Source: Leptotrichia sp. oral taxon 847 (GTDB taxonomy: Bacteria; Fusobacteriota; Fusobacteriia; Fusobacteriales; Leptotrichiaceae). From it: a DNA stretch of 64,000 nt. This document shows positions 42,630-52,307 of this stretch, in pieces (within the stretch, counting starts at the first letter, position 1; every line of letters begins with the position of its first letter). The notes under the pieces are model-generated. The model was not told the origin of the DNA, did not search any database, and was given only the letters and a program-made list of their open reading frames with translations. The stretch is taken from NCBI RefSeq assembly GCF_001553645.1, contig NZ_CP014231.1, forward strand, positions 124,001-188,000. Direction: 5' to 3'. A program made the translations under genes and the position numbers.

Positions 42630-43247
42630 ATGAATAGGAGTAAAAAATTGAAAACGGTCAAAACAAATTCAAAAGGCGTTGAAAATAAAGAAGTTTCTTT
42701 AAAACAGATGCTTAAAAGTGTAGATGACGACTTAAAAAGAGAAGAAATAATACATATGTTATTAGAGCAAAAAGTTTCTAAAGTTATAAAAGAAGAAAAA
42801 GATGAAAAAACAAAAATTTCAAATAGACTGTCAAAATTTATTGGAAGTAAAAAATTTGTAAGCTTAGCGGTTGCAACCGTTGCAATTTGGCTTTTTATAA
42901 ATTTGATGTTTATTTCTAATAAAAAATTTGATTCTTACTCTTTTATAATTTTAAATGCGATTTTATCTTTTGTTATGCTTTTATTTTGTTCACTTATTAT
43001 AGTTAATCAAAATAAATCAAAAAAACTTGACGAAAAAAAATCGCTGAATGACTATAAAGTGAATTTAAAAAACGAAATCGTAATAGAAGACTTGCACTAT
43101 AAATTAGATGAATTAATAAAAAAGCAAAACGAAATAGCAAGGCGTGTATCTCAATTAGAAAATAGAAAAAATGCAGTTGGCGGAAAAGAAAAAAGAGCAT
43201 TTAAATTTATAGATATTACAGAAATGGAAAAGGAACACAATAACTAA
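42630..43247 (+). CDS. DUF1003-family membrane protein
   Basis: This protein of about 205 residues has a cytoplasmic N-terminal part and two close membrane helices (about 78-95 and 104-124). The family motif region reads 'FIGSKKFVSLAVATVAIWLFINLMF' and 'DSYSFIILNAILSFVMLLFCSLIIVNQNK'. A coiled-coil-like tail follows ('LDELIKKQNEIARRVSQLENRK'). DUF1003 proteins have no settled function. The ATG at 42630 has only a distant gggag. A TTG at 42648 has aggag at good spacing and is an equal candidate. It leads a three-gene cluster with a cupin and a membrane protein. Confidence 0.7.
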   Translation: MNRSKKLKTVKTNSKGVENKEVSLKQMLKSVDDDLKREEIIHMLLEQKVSKVIKEEKDEKTKISNRLSKFIGSKKFVSLAVATVAIWLFINLMFISNKKFDSYSFIILNAILSFVMLLFCSLIIVNQNKSKKLDEKKSLNDYKVNLKNEIVIEDLHYKLDELIKKQNEIARRVSQLENRKNAVGGKEKRAFKFIDITEMEKEHNN

Positions 43248-43248
43248 A

Positions 43249-43554
43249 ATGAATATTTTTGATTTTGAAAAACTGGAAAATAACGAAGAAATTATAACTA
43301 TTTTGGAAGAAAATAAAAATATAAAAATTGAAAAAATTATTTCGACAGGACAGACGACTGACTGGCAATCTTCTGACAAAAATGAATTTGTAATTCTAAT
43401 TCAGGGAGAAGCTGAAATAACATATTTAAAAAATTCTGAAATCGTGAAGCTATCAAGTGGAGATACAATTTTGATAGAAAAAAATAAAAAACACAAGGTA
43501 AGTTATACAAGTAAAAATCCGCATTGTGTGTGGATTTGTATTTTTTATAAATAA
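43249..43554 (+). CDS. Small cupin-domain protein
   Basis: This 101-residue single cupin barrel shows NEFVILIQGEAEITYLKN (cupin motif 1 region) and LSSGDTILIEKNKKHKVSY (motif 2 with a His). The metal ligands are incomplete compared with classic cupins: motif 1 lacks the usual H-x-H, so a binding rather than catalytic role is possible. Its ATG follows the DUF1003 stop by 1 bp, so they are cotranscribed. Confidence 0.75.
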   Translation: MNIFDFEKLENNEEIITILEENKNIKIEKIISTGQTTDWQSSDKNEFVILIQGEAEITYLKNSEIVKLSSGDTILIEKNKKHKVSYTSKNPHCVWICIFYK

Positions 43555-43571
43555 AAGGGAGATGATTTTAT

Positions 43572-44435
43572 ATGGTAATGATGATAATGCTACTTATATT
43601 TTCGTTAGTTGTAGCAATTTTAACAGGAATTCCATATGTGAAAAAAAGTGTGGAAGACAACAAGAAATTAAAAGAATTTTTAGAAAATGGAATGGGGAAA
43701 AACGAGGCAAAAGGGAAATTGAGAGATGAAAAAACTTCGACAGACAAAATTATCAGAGGTTTATTTTATTTTTCCTTTGCAGTGTTTGTCATAAGTGGTG
43801 TTTATAATATTTATTCACTCACTCAAAATAACGGTATGGGACCCGACGGTGTAGCTCAAACTCAATTGCAACCAGCAAACTCGATGCCTGAAGTTTCAAC
43901 AGGACCAAATGGAGAAAGTGTGCAAAATCAAACTAATCCTGACCAAAATCAAAATATTCCCGCAGTTAATAAAAATTCGAATAATTCTGCTGGAAACAAC
44001 AATGACGTCGAAATACAAAATAATGTTAGAAGAGAACAAAATAGAATAAATAAAATGTTTGAAGAAAGTGAAAAAAATACAAAAGATTTGTTGGACGCCT
44101 TAACTCGTAATGTAAAAAATAAAGAAGCCGAAGAAGGTATAAAAAATGGTGAAAAGGCATTAAAAAATGTAAAAAAATCCAACGAAATGTTTAAAAATGC
44201 TCAATGTATTCAGACGGGTGATGCAACTTTTGACAAAGAATGTCCAAAATTATTAAAACAAGGAAAGGATTTATATTCCGCAAAACAAATAACAGTTGAA
44301 AAAACGTTGGAAATGTTAAGAAGTATTGAAAAAGGAATAAAAGATATTCAGTCAAGTCAAGTTGGACAAGATGTGATGAAAAAAGGTGAAGAATTATGGG
44401 ATAGCATCATGAAAAATGTAAATGGTAATCAATAA
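43572..44435 (+). CDS. Hypothetical bitopic membrane protein with helical C-terminal domain
   Basis: The family is unknown. Two hydrophobic segments (residues 3-20 and about 64-83) flank a basic cytoplasmic stretch. A disordered Asn/Gln/Pro-rich linker (about 88-150) leads to a helical domain with two cysteines ('FKNAQCIQTGDATFDKECPKLLK') that could form a disulfide outside the membrane. It ends in more helices. It follows the cupin gene by 17 bp with ggga-g spacing, and a terminator follows. Topology suggests that the C-terminal part is extracytoplasmic. Confidence 0.5.
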   Translation: MVMMIMLLIFSLVVAILTGIPYVKKSVEDNKKLKEFLENGMGKNEAKGKLRDEKTSTDKIIRGLFYFSFAVFVISGVYNIYSLTQNNGMGPDGVAQTQLQPANSMPEVSTGPNGESVQNQTNPDQNQNIPAVNKNSNNSAGNNNDVEIQNNVRREQNRINKMFEESEKNTKDLLDALTRNVKNKEAEEGIKNGEKALKNVKKSNEMFKNAQCIQTGDATFDKECPKLLKQGKDLYSAKQITVEKTLEMLRSIEKGIKDIQSSQVGQDVMKKGEELWDSIMKNVNGNQ

Positions 44436-44455
44436 AGAAATATTTATTAATAAAA

Positions 44456-44500
44456 AATAAGGGAAACTTAAAAATATAAATTAAGGTTCCCTATTTTATT
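44456..44500 (+). terminator. Terminator of the DUF1003-cupin cluster
   Basis: GGGAA-A-CTTAA pairs with TTAAG-G-TTCCC and is followed by TATTTTATT. Confidence 0.7.
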
Positions 44501-44622
44501 GATTATTCAAAATTTTGATTTTTTGAAACAAAAACTTCACATTAATTATTATAATTGCCTCTCTCAATTTTTAATTTTTATACATTTTAAATAATTTTTT
44601 TGATACTTTCTATTTTACTTAA

Positions 44623-47600
44623 CTACATATTAAAATATTTACAGAACGGTTGTGAAAATACGATTGCACTTACAGATGCTTCAGGATACATCATAAATTC
44701 ATCAGTAAGTTTTATTCCATAAATTTCAGGTTTTAACAGTTTAAATAATTTTTTTTGATCACTTAAATCTGGACATGCAGGATATCCAAATGAATAACGG
44801 TTACCTTGATAATTTGCTTTTAATATATCTTCCATTTTCATTTCCTTATCGATAATTCCCACATCTTTTCTCATAATTTGGTGAATATACTCGGAAGTCG
44901 CTTCCGCAAGTTCCAATCCTATTGAATTTACCAAATGTCCTTTATAAAATTCACCTTTTGCTTTTAATTCGTTAGACACAATTCTTGACTTCTCTCCAGC
45001 CGTTGCAACAAAGAATCCAACATAGTCAATTCCGCTAGGAGCTACATAATCGTTTAATGACAAATACTGACCGTATTTTTGTCTTGGAAAATTAAATGTT
45101 TCGATAATTTTACTCAAATCATCGGATAAAATTTCCAACGAAAATTCATTTTTTTCTTTACCATATTTTCTTTGCACAGGAAAATATTTGTAAATTGCAG
45201 TTATATCAAAATATTCATCGCCGTGTTCGATAATATCTTTAATTTCATTATACATTTTTACTGTACGGGGATCTTGTTTTTCAAGCATTTTTCCAACAAT
45301 CCATTTTAGTCCCAGATGTTTTCCTATAAGCATTTGCAAATTGATAAACGGAAACACATCTTTTGCTTTTATATTTGTGATAATTTGCTTGTTCAAAGTT
45401 TCAGGTTTATAAATATTCTCAAAATTATATTTTGGAATTTCAATTTGAGAATAGTCAAAAGTTCCGTCTTTATCTTTAATATCGCTGACTGTCTGTTTTA
45501 CTTTCAATTTTTTCAACTCTTTTTCATCTTTTATTAAAAGCAAATCTCTTCGTTTTTGCAAATACTCTCTAAATTCTTCAAATTTCTTTTCATCAATCAT
45601 TTTATTTAAATCAGAAAGCGCTGTCATCGCATCTTTTGAATAAATTACAATATTATTTTCATAAGCTGGTTCAATTTTATTAATTGTGAATTTCTCTGTA
45701 AGTGCAGCTCCACCAACAAATATCGGTATAGAAATTCCTGCCTCTCTTAACACAGCGACAGTATTTACCATCTCAGTAGCAGATTTTACTAGAAGTCCTG
45801 AAAGTCCTAAAAAATCAGCTTTTTCTTTTACTACAGCATCTCGAATTTTTTCCGCAGGAGTGTTAATTCCTAAGTCAATCACTTCATAACCATTGTTTCC
45901 AATAATTATTCCAACCAAATTTTTCCCGATGTCGTGCACATCACCTTTTACAGTTGCCATAATTATTTTACCTTTCACAGATGACTCGTCTTTTTCCATA
46001 AACTGCTCTAAATATGCCACACTCGCTTTCATAACCTCCGCACTTTGCAAAACTTCCGCAACAATTAAGTCATTTTTGTTAAAAAGTCTTCCAACTTCGT
46101 CCATTCCAGTCATCAAAGGCCCATTTATTATTTCAATTGGAGTATATTTTTTCAAAAGTTCATCTAATAAAACTGTCAAATCCTTTTTACTTCCTTCGAC
46201 AACCAAATTTGCAACTTTTTCTTCTGCCGTCAAGTTACTTACATCAACTTTTTTCTTAGTCGCTTTTTTATCTCTATAAAAATTTGCAAATTTTGAAACA
46301 TTTTCATCATTTGTATGAAATAAAATATTTTCTGACAGCTCTTTTTCTTCATCCAACATTTCATCCATCGGAATAATTTTTTCAGTATTTACAATCGCAA
46401 AATCAAGCCCAGCTTCATAGGCTTTATTCATGTAATAAGTATTTAGCACTTCTCTTCCCGCAATCGGCAATCCAAATGAAATATTACTTATTCCCAAAAT
46501 TGTTTTAACATTAGGCATTTCCTTTTTTATTTCGCGAATAGCTTCAATCGTCGCAGTTGCAGAACCAATATATTTTTGATCTCCTGTCGCAACTGGAAAA
46601 ACAAGCGTATCAAAAATTATATCTCTTTCATCAATTCCATATTTTTTCGTAAGCAGCTCGTAACTTCGTTTTGCTACTTTAACTTTCTTCTCAAGTGAAA
46701 CGGCCATTCCTTCTTCATCAATAAGCCCCACAACAACCGCAGCTCCAAATTCTTTGATAACTTCAGCCATTTTCTTAAATTTTTCTTCCCCGTCTTCCAA
46801 GTTTATCGAATTAATAATCCCTTTTCCCTGAAGATAAGTCAGCCCTTTTTCAACGACATTTATATCAGTCGAGTCAATCATTATCGGCACTTTTGCAAAT
46901 TTTGAAACCTTTTCCAAAAATGCTTTCATATCGGCAACTTCATCTCTATCTGGATTTGCAAGACAGACATCAATCACATCGGCATCCCCTTTAATTTGAA
47001 GCCTTGCAACTTCAGTCGCTTCATCAAATTTTTCTTGTGCAATAAAATTTTTAAAAATTCTTGAACCTATAACATTTGTCCGTTCTCCCACATAAATCGG
47101 TCTATCTTTAGGAGTTTCAAGTGAAATTAGACCAGACAAATTATTAAAATTCTTATTTTTATCAATATTTCTAGGCTCATAATTTACAGTTTTAGCTTTA
47201 ATTTTTCTGATGTAATCAGGTGTAGTCCCACAACATCCGCCCACAATGTTCAAATATTTATTTTTGAAAAAAGGCTCCAATTTATTTGCTAAAGTTACGG
47301 GAGTTTCTTCATATTCTCCATCTTCATTTGGAAGTCCAGCATTTGGATAGACGGAGATGTAAGTATTTGAAATATCATTTAATGTTTTTAAAAACTGAGT
47401 CATAAATTCAGGTCCTGTTGCGCAGTTTAATCCGACAGAAAATGGATGCATATGATTTACAGCGTAATAAAAGGCATCTGCGGTTTGTCCAGCAAGTGTT
47501 GTTCCTGTACTCTCAATTGTAAATGACAACATAAGCGGCACGGTATAGTTCTCTTCCATAGCCTTTTTAAGCCCTAAATATGCGGCTTTTAAGTTTCTCG

Positions 47601-48132
47601 TATCTTGAATTGTCTCAAACAGGATTAAATCCACTCCACCAGCTAAAAGCCCTGAAACAGCTGTATAATATGTATGGACAAGTTCATCAAAAGTAACTCC
47701 TCCAGTAACACTAATTGACTTATTAGATGGTCCCAATGCTCCTGCAACATAAAGATGCCTATTATCATCAGGATTTTCATTTCTGTACTCTAAAATTGCT
47801 TCATTTACAAGCTCCGCCGCTCTTTTATTCATTTCAAAAGCTCTATCTTCCAAATCATAATCTTTTAATACAATATCCAAAGCCCCAAAACTGTTAGTTT
47901 CTATAATATCACTTCCAGCTTTTAGATACTTTTTGTGAATATCTTTAATAATTTCAGGTTTTGTCAATACAAGGTAGTCGTTACACCCCTCATATTTTTC
48001 GCCACCAAAGTCATCGGCAGTTAAGTTTTTTTGCTGTATCATCGTCCCCATTGCTCCGTCCAGCAGTAAAATTCTATTTTTTAAGTCCTTTTGTAACAAA
48101 TCATATGAATTTTTATATTGTGATATTGCCAT
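44623..48132 (-). CDS. metH: Cobalamin-dependent methionine synthase (full length)
   Basis: This 1169-residue enzyme transfers a methyl group from methyl-tetrahydrofolate to homocysteine through cobalamin. The homocysteine domain has the zinc cysteines in NCATG (Cys237) and GGCCGTTP (298-305). The pterin-binding domain (about 340-590) has 'ERTNVIGSRIF' and IMIDSTD. The B12 cap and binding domains follow, with DVHDIG (His733 as lower axial ligand). The C-terminal activation domain is present ('RYSFGYPACPDLSDQ'). All four modules are there, so it is a complete MetH. It starts 20 bp after a chrA gene. No cobalamin riboswitch is visible near it. Confidence 0.96.
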   Translation of the reverse strand: MAISQYKNSYDLLQKDLKNRILLLDGAMGTMIQQKNLTADDFGGEKYEGCNDYLVLTKPEIIKDIHKKYLKAGSDIIETNSFGALDIVLKDYDLEDRAFEMNKRAAELVNEAILEYRNENPDDNRHLYVAGALGPSNKSISVTGGVTFDELVHTYYTAVSGLLAGGVDLILFETIQDTRNLKAAYLGLKKAMEENYTVPLMLSFTIESTGTTLAGQTADAFYYAVNHMHPFSVGLNCATGPEFMTQFLKTLNDISNTYISVYPNAGLPNEDGEYEETPVTLANKLEPFFKNKYLNIVGGCCGTTPDYIRKIKAKTVNYEPRNIDKNKNFNNLSGLISLETPKDRPIYVGERTNVIGSRIFKNFIAQEKFDEATEVARLQIKGDADVIDVCLANPDRDEVADMKAFLEKVSKFAKVPIMIDSTDINVVEKGLTYLQGKGIINSINLEDGEEKFKKMAEVIKEFGAAVVVGLIDEEGMAVSLEKKVKVAKRSYELLTKKYGIDERDIIFDTLVFPVATGDQKYIGSATATIEAIREIKKEMPNVKTILGISNISFGLPIAGREVLNTYYMNKAYEAGLDFAIVNTEKIIPMDEMLDEEKELSENILFHTNDENVSKFANFYRDKKATKKKVDVSNLTAEEKVANLVVEGSKKDLTVLLDELLKKYTPIEIINGPLMTGMDEVGRLFNKNDLIVAEVLQSAEVMKASVAYLEQFMEKDESSVKGKIIMATVKGDVHDIGKNLVGIIIGNNGYEVIDLGINTPAEKIRDAVVKEKADFLGLSGLLVKSATEMVNTVAVLREAGISIPIFVGGAALTEKFTINKIEPAYENNIVIYSKDAMTALSDLNKMIDEKKFEEFREYLQKRRDLLLIKDEKELKKLKVKQTVSDIKDKDGTFDYSQIEIPKYNFENIYKPETLNKQIITNIKAKDVFPFINLQMLIGKHLGLKWIVGKMLEKQDPRTVKMYNEIKDIIEHGDEYFDITAIYKYFPVQRKYGKEKNEFSLEILSDDLSKIIETFNFPRQKYGQYLSLNDYVAPSGIDYVGFFVATAGEKSRIVSNELKAKGEFYKGHLVNSIGLELAEATSEYIHQIMRKDVGIIDKEMKMEDILKANYQGNRYSFGYPACPDLSDQKKLFKLLKPEIYGIKLTDEFMMYPEASVSAIVFSQPFCKYFNM

Positions 48133-48152
48133 TAAATCACTCCTTTTATTTT

Positions 48153-48728
48153 TTATTGAAATTTAAAAACTATTCCGACAATTGCCGACAGCACAATCAA
48201 AAGTATGGGATTAAACTTAAACTTTGTAAGTATTGCAATAACTATTGCCAAAACAATGGATTTATAATCAAACAAATTAGATATATTTTTTGATAAATGA
48301 TATTTTTCTATGTCCAGCAAAGAACCCTTTGCTACACTAATCCCAGCTGTTACAATAAGTGCAATAGAAGCTGGTCTCAATCCATAAAAAATATCTTGCA
48401 CTAAAACTGAATCCTGAAATTTTCTTAATGCGTTAGAAATCATAATGATAATAATTATTGACGGCACAACAAGAGCAACTGGCGCAATTACTGCTCCCCA
48501 TAGCCCCGCTATTGTAAATCCAACCGAAGTTGCCATATTAATTCCCATGGGTCCAGGTGTTGACTGAGAGATCGCTATCATATCCGACACATCATTAGCA
48601 GTAAACCAATGTGTTCTCTGTCCCATATGATAAAGAAACGGCAAAGTAGCAAGTCCTCCACCGACTGAAAAAAGTCCCACTTTTCCAAATTCTATCGATA
48701 AATGTAATAGTTTTACTATTTCATTCAT
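48153..48728 (-). CDS. Chromate-transporter family (ChrA) half-protein, second gene
   Basis: This 191-residue ChrA-type membrane protein has one CHR domain (short form). It shows the typical 'FGKVGLFSVGGGLATLPFLYHM', then 'QSTPGPMGINMATSVGF' and 'GLWGAVIAPVALVVPSIIII'. Short CHR proteins work as pairs; its partner's stop overlaps its ATG (TAATG). Chromate or sulfate-like anion export is the family's named activity, but the physiological substrate is unknown. metH follows by 20 bp. Confidence 0.9.
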   Translation of the reverse strand: MNEIVKLLHLSIEFGKVGLFSVGGGLATLPFLYHMGQRTHWFTANDVSDMIAISQSTPGPMGINMATSVGFTIAGLWGAVIAPVALVVPSIIIIIMISNALRKFQDSVLVQDIFYGLRPASIALIVTAGISVAKGSLLDIEKYHLSKNISNLFDYKSIVLAIVIAILTKFKFNPILLIVLSAIVGIVFKFQ

Positions 48729-49309
48729 TATTTTTCACCCCCGTTATCTGTTTTTTGATCAACTCCACTATCTTTTTTTCTTGTAAAGTTTTTAATAATA
48801 ACTCCTGTTACTCCCGCCAAAATCACAAGTAAAGTCGGATCTAATATATTTGTAACTGAAAATACAATTACAAGAATAAATATTACGATACAAATTAAAT
48901 CAGGCAGTGATTTTTTTGCCATCATAAATATAGCTTGAAAAACTTGCACACAGACACACGCACGGATTCCATTAAAAGCGTATTTTATAACCATAAGATG
49001 AGAAAAATTTTTCAAAAATATAGCAATCAAAGTAATAATTATAATAGGGGGAACAATCATTCCAAGAGTTGCAACTATAGAGCCCACAAGCCCTTTTACT
49101 TTGTGCCCTACAAATGTTGCAGTATTTACCGCAATAACTCCAGGAGTTACTTGTCCTATCGCATAATAATCCATAATTTCGTCTTCTGTAGCCCATTTAT
49201 TTTTTTCAACAACTTCCCTTTTTATCATAGGAAGCATAGCGTACCCACCTCCAAATGTAAAAAGTCCCATTTTAGCAAATGAAAAAAATAATTCAAATAA
49301 TGTTTTCAT
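48728..49309 (-). CDS. Chromate-transporter family (ChrA) half-protein, first gene
   Basis: This 193-residue CHR-domain membrane protein shows 'FAKMGLFTFGGGYAMLPMI', then 'IGQVTPGVIAVNTATFVG' and 'GIVPPIIIIT'-like segments (here MIVPPIIIITLI). The ATG at 49309 has aaaggaaatt at good spacing; the longer frame upstream lacks a site. It forms a heteromeric pair with the next gene, with a 1-bp overlap. A TATAAT preceded by TTG lies about 45 bp upstream. Confidence 0.9.
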   Translation of the reverse strand: MKTLFELFFSFAKMGLFTFGGGYAMLPMIKREVVEKNKWATEDEIMDYYAIGQVTPGVIAVNTATFVGHKVKGLVGSIVATLGMIVPPIIIITLIAIFLKNFSHLMVIKYAFNGIRACVCVQVFQAIFMMAKKSLPDLICIVIFILVIVFSVTNILDPTLLVILAGVTGVIIKNFTRKKDSGVDQKTDNGGEK

Positions 49310-49532
49310 TTTAATTTCCTTTCTTTGATTATAAACGTATATTTTATTATACAAAATATAATTTTAAAAATCAATATATTTTTATTAAGTAAAATGTTCA
49401 CAAAAGCAACACTATCCTACTGCAACATTCAATAAAAAAAGTAGCCTTGTATATCCTTCAAAATTTTTTATTTATAATTTCTACAAAAAATGATATACTT
49501 AACTTAAAGAGAAAAAAATTGAAAGGAAAAAA

Positions 49533-51551
49533 ATGAACTCACTTGACGATAATATACTAAAAAATTATAAAAATTTAAAAAATGAAATTGAAAAACATAA
49601 TAATTTTTATTACAACGAAGATAATCCAATTATTTCAGATATGGAATATGACGGTCTTTTACGAAAATTAAAAGAAATGGAGGAAAAATACCCCGCCCTT
49701 TTGCAAATTGATGTTTCTCCAACTGAAAAAATTGGTGGAACTGCAAGCAGTAAATTTTCCAAAGTAAGACATAAAGTCCCTATGTTAAGTCTATCAAATA
49801 CTTACAATATCGCTGAAATCGAAGATTTTGACAAAAGAGTAAAAAAAATTATTAATTCTTCGCAAAAAATTGAATATATTTTGGAATTAAAATTAGATGG
49901 CCTTAGCATAAGCCTTATTTATGAAAACGGCGTTTTGCTAAAAGCTGTCACTCGAGGCGATGGACAAATTGGAGAAGATGTTACAGATAACATTATGGAA
50001 ATTGAATCCATTCCCAAAAAATTAAAAAATCCAATTTCATTGGAAGTTCGAGGAGAAATTATTTTACCAATTCCAAATTTTAACAAAATAAACGAAGAGC
50101 GGGAAGAAAACGGGGAAGAAGTTTTTGCAAATCCGAGAAATGCTGCTTCAGGAACAATAAGACAACTAGATTCTACAATTGTCTCAAAAAGGGGACTTGA
50201 CTGCTACCTTTACTATTTAGTCAACGCACAAAATTATGGAATTAAAACTCATTTGGAAAGTATTAAATTTATAGAAAAATTAGGATTTAAGACAACCAAA
50301 GTCTTTGAAAAATATTCTGACTTTAAAACTCTTGAAAAATCCATTGAAAAATGGCGAACTAAAAGAGAAAAATTGAATTATGAAACCGATGGACTTGTCA
50401 TAAAAATAAATAATTTTGAATTTTATGAAACTTTGGGCTACACGACAAAAAGTCCCAGATGGGCAATAGCCTATAAATTTCCTGCTGAGCAAGTCAAAAC
50501 AAGACTTTTGGATGTAACTTTTCAAGTGGGAAGAACAGGTGTTGTAACTCCAGTTGCAGAATTAGAAGCTGTAAATTTATCTGGGTCAATTGTAAAAAGG
50601 GCTAGCCTTCACAATTTTAACGAAATCCGTAGGAAAGATATAAAAATTGGAGATAATTTAATTGTAGAAAAAGCCGCTGAAATTATACCGCAAGTGATAA
50701 ATGTTGTGTTTGACGATAGAACTGGAACAGAAACTGAAATAAAAGAACCTGAAAATTGTCCTGTTTGTGGTAGCCAACTTGTAAAAGAAGAGGGGCTTGT
50801 TGCGTTAAAATGCCTAAATCCTCATTGTCCCGAAAAAATAAAAAGAGAAATTTCCTATTTTGTGTCAAGGGATGCTATGAATATTTCAGGTCTAGGAGAT
50901 AAAATCGTAGAAAAATTTATTGAACTAAAAAAAATAAAGACTGTTGTAGACATTTATTTTTTAGAAAATTATCGCGAAGAATTAGAAAATTTGGAAAAAA
51001 TGGGGAAAAAAAGTGTTGACAATTTGTTAAACAGCATAGATGAAAGTAAAAAACAAGATTTCTCTAAAGTCTTATACGCACTTGGAATCCCTTTCGTAGG
51101 AAAATTTAATGCCAATCTTTTGAGCAAAACTTTTAAAAACATCGACACTTTAAAAGAAAAAACAGTCGAAGAACTCCTGGAAGTAAAAGGAATTGGAGAG
51201 AAAGCCGCAATTGCTGTAAACACTTTTTTAAACGATGAAAATAACTGGAAAATTATTACAGAACTTAAAGAAATTGGTCTAAAATTCGGATTTACAGAAA
51301 ATGAGTTAGAGGAAGTCAAAGATAATCCGATAAAAAATAAAAATTTTCTTGCGACAGGAAAATTACAAAGATATAAACGAAATGAAATAAAAGACATAAT
51401 TTTAGAAAAAGGTGGAAATTATTTATCTGCTGTTTCAAAAAATTTAGATTTTTTAATTGCCGGAGAAAAAGCGGGAAGTAAGTTAGAAAAAGCTCAAAAT
51501 TTAGGAATTAGAATACTAAGTGAAGATGAATTTGAAAAAGAATTTTTATAA
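49533..51551 (+). CDS. ligA: NAD-dependent DNA ligase
   Basis: This 672-residue essential ligase seals nicks in replication and repair. It contains the Ia domain (HNNFYYNEDNPIISDMEYD) and the adenylation domain with active-site Lys120 (KLDG), followed by the OB fold. A four-cysteine zinc finger (CPVCG...CLNPHCPEK), helix-hairpin-helix repeats and a C-terminal BRCT domain (KNKNFLATGKLQRYKRNEIK) complete it. Length is standard. A TATACT -10 lies about 35 bp before the ATG, with gaaagg at the start. It is monocistronic, with a strong terminator. Confidence 0.97.
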   Translation: MNSLDDNILKNYKNLKNEIEKHNNFYYNEDNPIISDMEYDGLLRKLKEMEEKYPALLQIDVSPTEKIGGTASSKFSKVRHKVPMLSLSNTYNIAEIEDFDKRVKKIINSSQKIEYILELKLDGLSISLIYENGVLLKAVTRGDGQIGEDVTDNIMEIESIPKKLKNPISLEVRGEIILPIPNFNKINEEREENGEEVFANPRNAASGTIRQLDSTIVSKRGLDCYLYYLVNAQNYGIKTHLESIKFIEKLGFKTTKVFEKYSDFKTLEKSIEKWRTKREKLNYETDGLVIKINNFEFYETLGYTTKSPRWAIAYKFPAEQVKTRLLDVTFQVGRTGVVTPVAELEAVNLSGSIVKRASLHNFNEIRRKDIKIGDNLIVEKAAEIIPQVINVVFDDRTGTETEIKEPENCPVCGSQLVKEEGLVALKCLNPHCPEKIKREISYFVSRDAMNISGLGDKIVEKFIELKKIKTVVDIYFLENYREELENLEKMGKKSVDNLLNSIDESKKQDFSKVLYALGIPFVGKFNANLLSKTFKNIDTLKEKTVEELLEVKGIGEKAAIAVNTFLNDENNWKIITELKEIGLKFGFTENELEEVKDNPIKNKNFLATGKLQRYKRNEIKDIILEKGGNYLSAVSKNLDFLIAGEKAGSKLEKAQNLGIRILSEDEFEKEFL

Positions 51552-51556
51552 TATAA

Positions 51557-51590
51557 AAAAGGGAGAAAAATACGTTCTCCCTAATTTTTA
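51557..51590 (+). terminator. Terminator of ligA
   Basis: GGGAGAA-aaatacg-TTCTCCC is followed by TAATTTTTA, starting 6 bp after the stop. Confidence 0.85.
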
Positions 51591-51601
51591 TCTCAAATTT
51601 T

Positions 51602-51690
51602 GGGTGTGTAAAAATTTTTTGTATGCAAATATTTCAAAAAATCGCTACACTTGACAGTTTTGTATACAAATTTACATAAAAATTCTGAAT
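51602..51690 (+). repeat. About 88-bp repeat (family 3), copy 3
   Basis: The left end GGGTGTGTAAAAATTTTTTG and the right end TTTACATAAAAATTCTGAAT read as imperfect inverted ends. Both resemble IS256-type termini. It is related to 10459-10545 and 31163-31250. Confidence 0.5.
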
Positions 51691-51721
51691 ACTCTCATTT
51701 TTTTATTTTAAAATTGTTTTT

Positions 51722-52219
51722 TTATTCCATTTCTGTCGCTTCCATAAATATTTTACCATTTGAATTTAAAAATACAAGTTTTTGTATTTTTGTATCGTAA
51801 GCATAGATCATAGTACTATCGCCATCTTCTTTTACAAGTGCAAAATTTTTATAGACTTTTAATCTTTTTGTATCTTTTTTTGCTTCAGTATTCTGACCAT
51901 CTTCACCAAAATCGTAATCTACAACATAATATCCCTTTGCATCTTTTTTTATTTCAAATTCATCAGAAGTATCAGTATATCCAAATTTTTTATTCAGAAA
52001 TTTATCTTCATGAAGTTTTCCATCAGTTGTAAAATTACGGTTTTCTCCATCACCGTAAGAAGATTTTAGTTCCACTTCATTTTTTTTATTTTTATCTACT
52101 TTAGAAGAATAATCTTTTATTTTATTATTTTTACTTTGTTTTCCATTCCCACAAGCTATTGCACTTATCAAAATTGCTGAAATAAAAAACATAATTCCAA
52201 TTTTTCTAATTTTTTTCAT
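51722..52219 (-). CDS. Small lipoprotein, unknown function
   Basis: This 165-residue predicted lipoprotein has signal MKKIRKIGIMFFISAILISA and lipobox SAIAC, so the mature protein starts at Cys23. After a Lys/Asn/Ser linker the globular part has alternating strands ('FEIKKDAKGYYVVDYDF', 'KRLKVYKNFALVKEDGDSTMIYAYDT'), like a small beta-sheet domain. No family is recognised. Element copy D lies upstream, with its edge about 90 bp from the start codon. Confidence 0.6.
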   Translation of the reverse strand: MKKIRKIGIMFFISAILISAIACGNGKQSKNNKIKDYSSKVDKNKKNEVELKSSYGDGENRNFTTDGKLHEDKFLNKKFGYTDTSDEFEIKKDAKGYYVVDYDFGEDGQNTEAKKDTKRLKVYKNFALVKEDGDSTMIYAYDTKIQKLVFLNSNGKIFMEATEME

Positions 52220-52307
52220 GTTTTTTCACTTCCAATCTTAAATTTTTTTAATTTTCAGTTTTATTATACCATATAAATAGAAAAATTAAAAATTTTTAAA
52301 CAATAAT

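Noticed and set aside
44623-49354. Cobalamin riboswitch controlling metH
   Set aside because: metH starts 20 bp after chrA, and the upstream intergenic region (49310-49532) is too short and lacks recognisable B12-box sequence.
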